From positions 1,550,001-1,614,000 of the forward strand of contig JARFIW010001670.1 of NCBI GenBank assembly GCA_036346225.1: a stretch of DNA of 64,000 nucleotides. The letters run 5' to 3'. Position 1 is the stretch's first letter; each line of letters starts with the position of its first letter. The DNA comes from Platerodrilus igneus (lineage: Eukaryota > Arthropoda > Insecta > Coleoptera > Lycidae). This document shows, one piece after another, positions 13,600-24,762 of this stretch. The position numbers were made by a program, and so were the translations under genes. The notes under the pieces are model-generated. The model searched no databases. It was not told the origin of the DNA and was given only the letters and a program-made list of their open reading frames with translations.

Positions 13600-14305
13600 A
13601 GATTAGTAGTGCTGTCAAAGATGCGCGATACTTTACAGTAATTGTTGACATTAGTGGAATCGACCAATTTTCTTTTTCTGTTAGGTATGTTGAAAAAGAT
13701 GGATTTGCAATAGAAAGGTTTTTGCTTTTTGATGATATAAAGAGTTCTTCATCTGAAGCATTTTTTAATCAATTAGTTAATAACTTAAAAAAGTTGGTTT
13801 GAACATTAAAAATTGCCGTGGTCAGACGTATGATGGTGCGACAAATAAGTCATGTTATGTCTGGCTTACAACAAAAAGTTATTGAAATTCAAGACAACGC
13901 CATGTATATTTACTGTGTTACTCACCGATTAAATTTAGTTTTAGTAGATGCGCTATCAGAGTCATTAAGCTGCAAAAAAATTTTTGGTTGACTAGATAGT
14001 ATATATACATTTTTAACAAGCCGTTTACCACGATTATATCTTCTTGAAGATGCTCAACTAAAACTATATGAATAAATAAGAACCACTTAAAAAGACTAAA
14101 TGACAGTAGATGGTACAGTCGTCCTTATTCTGTAAAAAAGTCTTAAAGCTGTTATAACCGCTTTGGAAGAAATTTTAGAAGGCCGAGTTAATACTACACC
14201 AAAAATTATATCAGAACGTAATGAACTTTTGACTCAAATTAATGCGTTTGCATTTATTTTAATGTTTATAATTTGGAAGAATCTATTATACAAATTAAAT
14301 AATTA
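13600..14305 (+). pseudogene. hAT DUF4371 segment, part 2 (re-starts the domain)
   Basis: This stretch begins again at an earlier point of DUF4371 than where part 1 ended: AVKDARYFTVIVDISGIDQF, VRYVEKDGFAIERFLLF, then KNCRGQTYDGATN, and YCVTHRLNLVLVDAL. The D/CRGQ-YD/HxLNL series is in family order. Frames break repeatedly after about 13990. The hAT sequence is interrupted at about 14310 by a long direct repeat of an LTR element and appears to resume at 18420. Confidence 0.75.
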
Positions 14306-14311
14306 ATTATG

Positions 14312-15202
14312 TAATAAAGAAATCAGTAAACATTATAATATCCTCGCACATACAAACAACCAATCATTTTACCACCAACAAGATGATGCATCCGTAAGGC
14401 CCGTGTACATATATTGTTTCCAACAACTACCGGGTACCCATATAAGAAAATTAGTGTATAAACACTCACCCTCGAGTTACCACCGTCGGGCTGGCTTCTA
14501 CCGTCTGTAAAAACGATGCGAAACCGAGGTGCGTGTGATATCGACTTGGGGTGGTCTTCCCATCACAACAAGAGGCGACCATTGATTGTGGCTTTTAGGG
14601 CCACTGAAAGGAGCTATAGTAATTATAAATAAAATTAATTTATTGTCGTCAAAAAGTACAATTTTATAAAACCCATAAATACGCACCACGCTGTAAGGCG
14701 TGCGCGAACTTTTAATAGAAAAACGGAAACAACCAACCATTCTACACGTGTTTTCGTTGTGTAGATTGAAAAACAAGTGAATATTAATTTCGTTTCACTA
14801 ATGACCAGAGCTCAAAGTAATATTGTTGTTAGGGAAATAAAACTGGAAAAACACAGTTTATTGGGATAATACGCGACTTTAATTCGACAAAGTTTTCAAT
14901 AGAAAACACATAAGAATCAATTATCAGTTACCTAGAACCAGTTATCGCCTGTTTAATATTAGCACCAACTTTACGTTAAGGAATTCTTAGAAGGAGTATT
15001 TATTATTCATTAGGCTCTACGATGTAACAATAGGAATCAAATTTATGCAAATAGATAAATGAATTAACACGTGAAAGGGTTATTTTAATTTACTAAATTC
15101 ATTTTTCGTTTTTAACCCCCAAAGGATTTGAGTTGAAAATTATTAGACCGCGTATTTCTTATTAACAGAAAAAAATGTACGGGATGTTCACAATAAACGT
15201 AA
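14312..15202 (-). repeat. Left 891-bp direct repeat (LTR) of a non-coding LTR element
   Basis: This segment repeats at 17459-18346 in the same orientation with only scattered differences. It is bounded by TAATAARG at the left and ACGTAA at the right. On the - strand it is preceded by a G-rich polypurine tract (GGTGGGGAGGGGGG at about 15207-15223), which is where a plus-strand primer lies next to a 3' LTR. The element therefore probably reads right to left. Confidence 0.8.
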
Positions 15203-16035
15203 CAACCCCCCTCCCCACCAGCAAAATTAACAGGTCGGGATAAGAAAGCCAAAGTAAAGGGCAGTACCAAACTACAAAAAAAGAAACCCAAACAAACAAA
15301 AAGAAACTTCGCTTACAAAAATTAAAGAAAACTCGTTACGAAAACAACAACCAAACAAAAAAACCGAAGAAGAAATAAAAGATACCCCAAAAAAAAAATA
15401 ACTCTCGTCCTGCTCGACGGGCCAATAATAGAAGAGAGAAAGAGAAAGATAGAACAAAAAAAGGAATGAAGGAAGGGTAATGCACAATTAAAGAGGACTA
15501 AGGTGGAACGGCCTCGGCATTGAAGAAAAGTCGTCAAAGGAGGGATGTTTCTTGTAAAGAAACGGGAAAGTCTTCGACCTCAAAAGAAAAAACGGAACAA
15601 AGAAGAAAAACCAACAGTGTGAGCCAAAACAGGACCCAAAAGTCAAGCCTCAAGTATGTAAGAGAACAACAAAGGAGAACGAGAGAAAAAGAGGAATGCT
15701 GGTAAAAGAAACGATGTACTATCAACTGTGGTAGTCGAAGCCGAAGAACCGAAGAAAAGAAACACTAACTAGTCCTACAGGCGACTGAGTCGTGGCTTCC
15801 GAAGAAAGAAAGACGGACTAGAAAGCACCTACCACAGGAGTGGACGGACGAAACACAATCGGACTATGAACCGACAGCAAGGAAGATTTGCAAAAGGACA
15901 GGGAAAAGAAAGTGACACGAAAGGAATGCGAGAAAAAAAGAAAAAACCAAAAGGAATAACACCAACACCAAGTACTAAACAAAAAAGACCCTTCAGAATC
16001 GAATAAAAGAAAATAAAACAGAATCCCAGTGTAGT

Positions 16036-16160
16036 TATGTATGAGTAGGTGGATGTATGTGCGTGCGTGTGTGTATAGGTGTGTGTGTGCGTGTGGGTGT
16101 GTAAGAACTGCGTGTGTATGTGTCATGCGTGTATAAAATGTGCGTGTGTGTATGTGTTGG
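16036..16160. repeat. Imperfect (GT)n microsatellite
   Basis: The + strand is dominated by GTGTGTGT with ATGT and GCGT interruptions for about 120 bp, inside the LTR-element interior. Confidence 0.9.
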
Positions 16161-17458
16161 ATCACTGTAGTCGCCTCTTACGATACCACGATACACGATA
16201 CCAAAGTAATCCTTTAACCTCGAACAAATCTACTGCAAACTCAAATAACTTCAATTCAGACACATGGTGAGTTCGTCAGAGTTGTTCGACCCGTCGAAAA
16301 AAATCATATACGGTTAGAGTGTTCGAGGCACCAGAAAATTTCAAGTTCCACTCCCACACAGGAAGATCTTGGTAGGAAGCCGAAAAAGAAGTCATTTTGA
16401 ATACGAACACGAAAGAAATTGGTAGAAAGTAACCAAATAAAGGCTAACCGTAACTCGATAGAAGCCAAAAGAAAATAAAATTGTTGCGAATACAGGACAA
16501 TTTAAAACGGATTAACTTCGGGAACACTAATAGGAGCGAAACAACAAAATAGAAATTAGAATAGGGTGGTAGAATAAAAGAAAAATCGGAGGAAAAAAAT
16601 TAACTCTAGACGTGACGGGGAGAATAAAATATACAGAAAGGGAAGGAAGAAAAAGAAAAATCTTGGGTGCCAACGTTTTCAATGGACTAGGATTATTGCC
16701 AAAACACAAGTCCAATAATCTAAAACTCACACCGTAAATTAAGAAAAAAAATAAATACAAGTTCGACCCTAAAGGACGAAAACATAAGTATCATCAGGCC
16801 GAGTAAAGGATACGGTAGTAACTTGGGCCGCAAACAAAAAATCAGGCCAGAAGCAAAACAGAAATTGCGCCAGAAATTAAGCGGAACTAAATCGGAACAC
16901 TAATGAACGAAAACTAAAATCGAAGCGACAGAAAAATTAACTACAACAAAATCGGGGTCAAAGTTACACGAAACAAAATCAGAGTACAAGAAAATTAACT
17001 AAACAAACTCGCGGTCCCACGCCAGGGCGTCAGAAACTATGCTACGTTCAGCGACGTAGTCTAAAAAAAAGAAATAAAACCTAGGAAGAGAAAGAAAAAA
17101 TTGACCAGGCTCAATCGGCAAGTGTGCGGGGTATTATACTTACAAAAAAAATAAGGAACGCCTGAAATAAAACTGTACTCACTCACGCACAATCAGACAT
17201 TTACAAACTAAAAACCTCTAATGTAAAAAAAACAAAATTATATACAAAACACATTAGTACCAAAAATGAACAATTCGTAGGTACACAATATACATATTTA
17301 CAAAATTAAAAAGCATCATCTTTAACATGGCGAGCTGCAGTTTTTAGGTCGTCCCCTATATTAATTTTCAAACAAGAAAAAGGAACAAAATTACCCCACT
17401 AAATATCACAGCTCGCAATCGGCATTGTAAGAACGGAATTCTATACTTAATATTATCC

Positions 17459-18346
17459 TAATAAGGAAATCAGTAAACATTATAATATCCTCGCACATAC
17501 AAACAACCAGTCATTTTACCACCAACAAGGTGATGCATCCGTAGACCCGTGTACATATATTGTTTCCAACAGCTACTGGGTACCCATTTACGAAAATTAG
17601 TGTATCAACACTCACCCTCGAGTCACCACCGTCGGGCTGGCTCCTGCCGTCTGTAAAAACGATGCAAAACCGAAGTGCGTGTGATTTCGACTTGGGGTGG
17701 TCTTTCCATCACAACAAGGGCGACCATTCATTGTGGCTTTTAGGGCCACCGAAAGGAGCTATAGTAATTATAAATAAAATTAATTTATTGTCGTCAAAAA
17801 ATACAATTTTATAAAACCCATAAATACGCACCACGCTGTAAGGCGTGCGCGAACTTTTCTTACAGAAAAACGGAAACAACCAAACATTCTACACGTGGTT
17901 TCGTTGTGTACATTGAAAAGCAAGTAAATATTAATTTCGTTTCACTAATGACCAAAGCTCAAAGTAATATTGTTGTTAAGGAAATAAAACTGGAAAAACA
18001 CGGTTTATTGGGATAATACGCGGCTTTAATTCGACGAAGCTTTCAATAGAAAACACATAAGAATCAATTATCAGATACCTAGAACAAGTTATCGCCTGTT
18101 TAATTTTAGCATAAACTTTACGTTAAGGAATTCTTAGGAGTATTTATTATTCATTAGGCTTTAGGATGTAACAATAGGAATCGAATTTATACAAATAGAT
18201 AAATGAATTAACACGTGAAAGGGTTATTTTAATTTATTGAATTAATTTTTCGTTTTTAACGCCCAAAGGATTTGAGTTGAAAATTATTAGACCGCGTATT
18301 TCTTATTAATAGAAAAAAATGTACGGGATGTTCACAATAAACGTAA
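17459..18346 (-). repeat. Right 888-bp direct repeat (LTR) of the non-coding LTR element
   Basis: It matches 14312-15202 over its full length, including the internal AGGGCCAC(C/T)GAAAGGAGCTATAG and CGCACCACGCTGTAAGGCGTG blocks. If the element reads right to left this is the 5' LTR. No primer-binding site was recognised to its left. Confidence 0.8.
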
Positions 18347-18419
18347 AACTAATAATGAGGATAACAGAACAGCCAACCAAAAATTACAGATATTTTGTCA
18401 TTTTTATATTCAAATAAAA

Positions 18420-18657
18420 TGGCAGACCGCTGCCCCAATATTGTCACAATGAATAACCTGATTTGGCATTACTTGTTAGTACTGCTTCTGCCAAGGGAAG
18501 TTTCAGTTGACTACAGTTAATTAAAAACTACTAAAGATCGATAATAGACAAGGATAGGTTAAGTGCTTTAGCTACGTTGTACATAGAACAAGATTTATGT
18601 GAAAATATTGATTTTGATGTAGTTTTAGTACAAGTTAAAAAATTAAAAAATTTTTAA
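18420..18657 (+). pseudogene. hAT C-terminal dimerisation region remnant
   Basis: After the right LTR copy the sequence resumes hAT similarity. LPREVSVDYS corresponds to the region before the dimerisation motif, and DRLSALATLYIEQDLCENID then a stop at about 18655 matches the C-terminal end of ZMYM1-like hAT proteins (RLxxLAxLxIExD). It is consistent with the C-terminus of the hAT at 12420-14305, disrupted by the LTR element. Confidence 0.6.
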
Positions 18658-19700
18658 TACTTACAGGCAACTGATTAGTCGAATGTTCAATAAATATCTG
18701 TAAAAACCTTAATAACACAATTTTCAATCCTAAACAAGGACGTGTACGTGTTTTATGAGTATTAAAATGACTAACTTTTAACTATTTATGCAGATTTATA
18801 AAAGATATGGATAATTATATTATACTAAATTTAAAAAGAAAAAAATTTTTAGTGCGGTTTTATTTTATTGTAAATTATTTAATTTTCAACAAAAGGTGTA
18901 CCTATGATTCTTTCTCTATTTTTCATAATTTTGAAAAATGTTTCCCAGTACGTTAGTTATTTGAGATATTAAACAACAGCACGACCGAACCTAAACCCTT
19001 TAAGCAATGGCGCCTTTTTCAAAATTCGAGACCTGCCTATCTTCTGTCTTGATATGCTATTTGCGCCACTGTAATCTGGTTCCTTATTAAAGACTCCCAT
19101 TAATTTGGTTAAACCTTTAGAACGGCTCTTTAGCTCACTGGTATTCGCAAGCCACTCTACCGGTTAAGATACAGGCCCCTTTATAACAGAAAGTTTTTTG
19201 TTTAAAAAGAATATTCAACAGCAGAACTGACACATTTTAAACAATTTAGAAACTGCTTGTAATTAGCAACAGGAAGACAATTATACTTTTTTAAAATCTC
19301 CACCATATTATTTTCTTCGTAAAAAAGTTAATTCAAGTTCATTAATAAATTGCATTTTCAACCTTAGGTTTCGTTAATAAATAAACCCAGTAATTTAAGT
19401 AATTAAAATTGTTAATAGTATTATACGTGGAGTTTGATTAGCGTAACAAACAACGTAATTTTCTCTATAATTAATGCACAGCAAAACTATAATTCTTTAG
19501 TTTTCGTGCAAATAAATCTAGTAACATAAATATTCAACCGCCCTAATCGTTTCCTCTCATTACGGAATAGTTACTTCAAACACCCATAGACACACATGAT
19601 TTAAGCACGGTTATTAATATAATTAAGTCAACTTTGCAAATGCACGATCGTTTTTTGTTAATTGTTACTAAAGCTACAAACAAATCTATTATTTATTGCA
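18658..19700. other. AT-rich upstream region of the second OBP gene
   Basis: I see no coding exon or recognisable repeat. It is probably the upstream flank of the OBP gene. Confidence 0.5.
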
Positions 19701-19710
19701 CGCCATTTTC

Positions 19711-19719
19711 TATAAAAAG
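19711..19719 (+). promoter_or_regulatory. Candidate TATA box of the OBP gene
   Basis: TATAAAAAG lies 78 bp upstream of the ATG at 19789. A start site about 30 bp downstream would leave a 5' UTR of roughly 45-50 nt, normal for an insect OBP gene. Confidence 0.5.
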
Positions 19720-19788
19720 AAGCGTGTTTGGTTCTGCGTTCAATTTCATCTTACAGTTTTCAGAAGTTCGTATCAGTTCCTAATAAAG

Positions 19789-20499
19789 ATGAAGATCTTT
19801 TTGGTGCTTGCTTGCGTATTAGCAATTGGTGTAAGTACTCTCCTAGTGCCCATATATTTTTCAAAAATATGTTATACTTATTTATATGTAATATTTTGTA
19901 CATTTAAGGCATCCCTTGAGTTTCAAAAAAATGTTAAGTTGACAATGGCTAAGATTCTGCCCGATTGCATAAGCGAAGTAGGAGCTACTGAAGGTACAAA
20001 ACTAAAAACGCCAATTCCACAATTTTGTATAAATTTAATTTTAGCTGACCTCGCTGAAATTACTGCACGAAAAGCCCCTACAACAGTAGCAGGAAAATGT
20101 CTTTCATCTTGTTTGCTAAAGAAATTTGGATTGGTAAATTTGTGAGTAATAAGATTTTCATTAACTGATTGATTTTAGCAAGACGAAAATGGATCGCCGT
20201 CTACTGAAGGTCTGCTTAAGATACTTGAGCCTCTTGAAGCCGAGGATCCTAATTTATATACTAAATTAATAGAAGTTGGAATTAAATGCGGACCTAAAGG
20301 TAAATTGGCTGATTAAAATCACATAAAATATTTCGATTGTTTTAGTTACTGCAATGAACTTGACTGATCACTGTGATATAGCTCTTCAAATAGCTACCTG
20401 TGGTATGCTCGAATCCAAAGCTGTACGTTTAATTTTTAATGTAACAAAATTTATTTAATACTGTTTTAGGTTGGTATTGACGATCCGTTTATGTTTTAA
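19789..20499 (+). CDS. Odorant-binding protein, complete (classic six-cysteine)
   Basis: This is a complete small secreted carrier of the PBP/GOBP family. Six exons are supported: 19789-19830, 19909-19993, 20045-20133, 20179-20299, 20346-20422 and 20470-20499, joined by GT-AG introns of 78, 51, 45, 46 and 47 nt, giving 147 residues. The first exon encodes a hydrophobic signal peptide (MKIFLVLACVLAIG). The six cysteines fit Cys1-X26-Cys2-X3-Cys3-X43-Cys4-X12-Cys5-X8-Cys6, the classic OBP pattern. The 51-nt second intron is a multiple of three with no stop, so an unspliced reading stays open; removing it restores the normal Cys1-Cys2 spacing and removes an unpaired Cys. Intron positions after Cys3, Cys4 and Cys6 match the OBP at 1-481. 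Ligand unknown. Confidence 0.93.
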
Positions 20500-20599
20500 G
20501 CATTATTTATAACTAAGGTTTATTGGAAATTTGTTAATTTGCAGTTAAAATAGTTGTTTCTTAGCTAGTTGCTTTTGTTTCATTATACCGTTTAAGATT

Positions 20600-20605
20600 A
20601 ATAAA
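20600..20605 (+). promoter_or_regulatory. Poly(A) signal AATAAA of the second OBP gene
   Basis: AATAAA lies about 100 bp after the stop codon, a usual distance for a short insect 3' UTR. Confidence 0.55.
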
Positions 20606-21072
20606 AGTATATTAATTGATTCGTTTCGTTGTTAAGTTTTTCTAAAATAAAATACCACCAACTTGGATCTTTCTAAAAAGATGTAAGAAACAAGTTGAAA
20701 ACCATCCTTTGTAAACCAAATTTATGATACGTGACTGTTAGTGCAGGCGCAGTAGGGTTCTAAGAATTTTCTATAATTGATATGCAAACTAATTTTTAAA
20801 CAGTTTGTTTTCAAATTCAAATATATTTTCTGCAGTTTAATAGTTCTACAGTTTTATTAAACGTAGATCTGAATAGAGTAGCAAAATGCATGCTGAAACC
20901 AAATGACATTTCTGATAACTTTACAGCTACAGAAATGCAATTTTTAAGGATTTTAATACTGAAAACTTAAGTGCTGACAAACTCTTCAAATGACTGGATT
21001 AAACATTTTCTGTACTTGCGAATAGAATATAATCGAAATAGATTTATTTGAGACAAGTTGTTCTAAAAATTA

Positions 21073-21319
21073 GCGTTGGCGATTATGAATGATATAATCG
21101 AAATATATCGATTATGGCTAAATAATCGACTATTCGATTATGCTTTCGTTAAAAATCATTCGAATAATTTTACATATCAAACATTCACTACGTACAATTA
21201 TATTCATAATCGACCTTTCACGCTCATATCTCAATCTTTCGATTTAAAATTCGAACTCGGTTGTACACTACAACAATTATTCATCTCATAGCTTTGCCAC
21301 TTAATACAATCGCCAACGC
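21073..21319. mobile_element. 247-bp inverted-repeat element (MITE-like)
   Basis: The ends are GCGTTGGCGATTAT and its imperfect complement ACAATCGCCAACGC (one mismatch in 14). The interior has no coding potential and contains several copies of CGATTAT/ATAATCG in both orientations near the left end, like subterminal transposase-binding repeats. Flanks (ATTA and ATTG) do not give a clear target duplication. The superfamily is unknown. Confidence 0.65.
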
Positions 21320-21597
21320 ATTGGTTTCAGTTATATATTAAGTTGCATCTTTTCGCTAATCTACAACCAACTCAAATACATTATAATTGCCCATTTAGTA
21401 TTAGAGAATGCAGTTCTCACATTAAACAAATACCAATATTAATCGCAACTTCATGACTCGTAGGCGCCGAGTACGGAGAGGCTTCGGAGCTCGAACCCCC
21501 AGGAGATTATAAGAGGGGGGCTGAACCTCCTAAATAATTTTTATATAGCTGATCAAAAAAGAAGCTTAAAAGCGAAGCAGACATGTTGTTCATGTCA

Positions 21598-21855
21598 TTA
21601 TGAATCATACCAAAAGTAAAAAAGTTTACGGTCTACGGCGCATAGGAATTTAGGTTCAAAACACATCTGAATTAATTTAGACCTACAATCATTTGAGTGA
21701 GCGAAAGCTGCAATAGTATAATAAATCCACAAACGTTTTGCTGCGGCAATTTTCATATCTTTCGAGATTGGCTGCTTGCTATTCTTGAAAAAATTTAACA
21801 CTGATGAACTTGACTCTACCGCACGGTCTGAATTTTTATGTTTTTCCGACCTCAA
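21598..21855 (-). pseudogene. hAT-type transposase fragment
   Basis: An 85-codon - strand segment matches a region seen in BED-finger hAT proteins: HLRSEKHKNSDRA (the His pair of a BED-like finger), then KIAAAKRLWIYYTIAAFAHS, then DCRSKLIQMCFEPKFLCAVD. It ends at a stop, with no downstream catalytic region found. A long (TA)n tract lies directly upstream of its 5' end. Confidence 0.65.
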
Positions 21856-21867
21856 ATGTTGTTCAAT

Positions 21868-21868
21868 A

Positions 21869-21914
<46 letters not shown>
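21868..21914. repeat. (TA)n microsatellite
   Basis: A run of about 20 TA dinucleotides, nearly perfect. Confidence 0.95.
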
Positions 21915-21915
<1 letters not shown>

Positions 21916-24438
21916 ACGTGGAACTTACAAAAATCCGGGAACAAAGCTTTATTTAACATCGATTATTAAAATTCGTGCCCCACCAGGGTCAACATAAAAT
22001 TTTCAAAAGTTCAAAAATTTCAAAAAGAATTCCTTACCCTTTTATTTCGCCTTCAAACTCCCCTGCTTCTCTGGCTAGCTCAGCTGTGCCTCTTCTTGAA
22101 TACCTAAATTTACAGACATATCTCTTTCACACTCGCACACCATTCAATAAAACTACCAAATAATACCACAACCATACAACCTTTTATTTACACCTATTAA
22201 CAGATAAATTATATTTACATGTGTTAAAACAGTTTGATACAATAATTATAGAACTCAAATTATGTAATGTTTTTTAAGTCTTTGATTTTTCTAATGGTTT
22301 TTAAACAAATTCAATGAGATATGAGTAGATGGGCCCCACATGTTACCCTAAATTGACTTCACACTGGAGTATGGTGAGCTCATTATAATCCAGTTCAGTT
22401 TGTATATGCCTTTTAAACCTTGCATAAATTAAAACTGTGACGGATGGTGGGTGGTGTATTCCGGCGTTAGGGTTCTTTTAATGAGGTTAGAATAAAACAT
22501 AGAGATTTATGCAATACAAATGAGTAAACATTTAATAATAAAACCAAAATAAGCACACAATATATTATATCGGTTTCGATACAGGTTCGCGAGCTCTACG
22601 ATGTACACACTACCGCGCGCTATGGACAACTGATAGTGCCAGGAGGGCGTGATAACGAGACGATGCACACAACACTGAATGACAGCGTTACAAAACAAAA
22701 TTTTGCAGACCCGTTCACCCTTTATAATTCAATTTTTATCCTGAATAAAAAATTTTTGGATGTTCTAAATACACCCTTTTTCAATATTCAACATCAATAA
22801 ATTGTCCAGTACATGCATCTTTTACAATAAGTTTCTACAACCATAAATATGCCACCAAAAAAAAGTCAACCACACAGCACAAAATTTAACAAATGTTTAT
22901 AAAACAACAGAAATTTCAAATAAATTACCTGGAGAATTCTTCAGGCTTCCTTCCCATCGGAGATGAGTGCCAGAACACCCTCTGCGTTGTTTCGATTTAC
23001 TGTGCTGCTCAGCGGATCCACAGGCCTCTACTATCTGCTACCTCTGCAAGCTATGCGCCTCGTCCCACAGTACCATTCCATATATCATGCATACAAACTT
23101 GATTACTTGTGGTGCTTACCCCCATATATCATGCTTCTATTTAATGATTTTTGTGTTGTAGTAGCCGGACCTTTATTAATTTAATACGCACTACTCGTAC
23201 TTCACGTCAATAATTAGAGGTCCGCTACTACTGTTTTATACTTGCAACCACTATATTTACGGTAACATAATCACATACATAAAATACTCACATAAAGCTT
23301 TACTGTTATGGTGGTCTGAATCGGCATTCAGCACTTTATCAAAGTAAAGAAAAATAGAAGAGAAGAGACCCTTAATAATCTAGCTAGGGTATTTATATTT
23401 TTCTAAAACCCCCCTAGTGGACGCGCTTCCTTCGAAAAACTTATTTTCAAAACGAATTCCAAAAATTTCGAATATAACCGTCTCTAAATTCGTAAAATTT
23501 GTTCCGTCCTACGTGCTGTATACCCCGAATTCGCTTTCAACCTTCGCGTGTGCGTACGTTTGGAAAACTGTCCGCTTTCAACCAATGACAAAATTCTCTT
23601 CCGTCACAAACTCCACCTAAGCTCTATTTATTTCTGTTCTATACATGTTTGCTGTCTCGTTCAAAACCCCACTTGAGTTACAGAAAATCGATATTGTTGA
23701 CAGCTTATATCAACTCCACGTGTATATGGTACGTGCATTTCAATTCCTTGCTTGCTTTATATCTGTCTCTATCTGTTGTATATTAGCGATTGTCCATTTC
23801 CCTCGCTCCTTAAGATGTTTGTTACCCTAGTTGTTTATATCAAGCTGGCGGTTGAAAATAATGTTTATGAAATCCTATCTTAACATACGCTCGACTTCTT
23901 TGAACGTAAGCTTTAAAAAGCAGGTGTTTCTGTTAATTATCGACCGTTTGAAACATAACAATTCCTAGATTTTCTACTTCTCCGTATCTGATAAAACTGA
24001 CGTTGTCTTTTACAATGAATACAATTGCCTTGGGATTATTGATTTTCTTACACAAGCACGCTTCCTTTTGCTTATATGTGTTTAATTAAAAGAACTTATG
24101 GTTAATTATGCGTATCCTTGAACTTCTATTTGCTTTGAAGCTTTCTCCTACCTGTGATCCTAACATTTCAATTATTAAATATAAAAATACTCTAATATTC
24201 GTGCGTTTTCCCTAAATGAATTAAATTAAATTTTCGCGTAAATAATTTGCTCTTTTCTATATACAGGGTTGTTGAAATTTTATTGTTTTACACTGATTTA
24301 CCCCTTTGAATCCACAACAATATGTGTATATATGAGGACAATGGTTTTCGAGGGTTCATTAAAAATTCAATCCTCTTTATCAAATTCCATCCCGAAATAT
24401 TTTAACTACAAAATTAATCCGCAATCCTTATGACTGTG
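21915..24438. other. Sequence with no recognised gene; one hairpin
   Basis: Open frames here are short and unrelated to known families. The stretch at about 22440-22720 is relatively GC-rich and could be an unrecognised repeat end. The inverted repeat at 23158-23231 is listed separately. Confidence 0.45.
23158..23231. repeat. Inverted repeat able to form a 22-bp hairpin
   Basis: GTAGTAGCCGGACCTTTATTA (23158-23178) faces TAATTAGAGGTCCGCTACTAC (23211-23231), with one bulged C and a few mismatches and a loop of about 32 nt. It could be a fold-back element or a transcribed hairpin. Confidence 0.6.
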
Positions 24439-24762
24439 AGGTAAATAAATTACGCCAAAGATTATCATCGGTTGAGTATCTTGGGCTGACAACAGATTTA
24501 TGGACTTCGGACAGTAACAGACACTACATTACAGTTACTATTCATTTTATAGGTAAGGACATTAAATTGAAACCACATTCAATTTTAGTTACAAAATTAA
24601 ATTTATATAGACGATTCACAGCTACACTGCAGGACTTTGAGTACCAATGAAGTAAAAGGCAGCTAAACTGGAGCCCAGATATCTATAGAGCTTTTGTAAA
24701 TTTTTAATCATTCGAAAATTGTAAATAAAGTTGTGACGATCGTTTCGGACAATGGTGCAAAC
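24439..24762 (+). pseudogene. hAT transposase fragment (left part)
   Basis: The + strand encodes VEYLGLTTDLWTSDSNRHYI followed by TVTIHFI, the conserved start of the hAT catalytic domain (TTDLWTS), and later KVVTIVSDNGAN, the second catalytic region (TDNAxN-like). Frames are broken between them. The match ends at 24762, exactly where the LTR of the inserted gypsy element begins. Confidence 0.75.

Larger units (their letters stand above)
14312..18346 (-). mobile_element. Non-autonomous LTR element (LARD-like), 4.0 kb
   Basis: Two near-identical direct repeats of about 890 bp flank a 2256-bp interior (15203-17458). The interior has no recognisable gag, protease, RT or integrase in any frame; its long open frames on - are low-complexity (Phe/Leu/Ser-rich) and follow from composition. 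The interior is strikingly purine-rich on the + strand and contains a (GT)n-like tract at 16040-16160. A polypurine tract abuts the left repeat on -. These traits fit a large retrotransposon derivative mobilised in trans. It sits inside hAT sequence. I could not find a clean target-site duplication. Confidence 0.7.

Noticed and set aside
15272..16165. Long - strand frames rich in Phe, Leu, Ser and His
   Set aside because: They follow from the purine/pyrimidine skew and the (GT)n tract inside the LTR element; no domain or coding signature is seen.
19696..20145. A single 149-codon frame covering the OBP start
   Set aside because: It reads through the first two introns; the spliced model gives the correct signal peptide and cysteine spacing.
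22893..23184. Overlapping short + strand frames with Cys-rich stretches
   Set aside because: No family resemblance, and three frames are open at once, as expected by chance.
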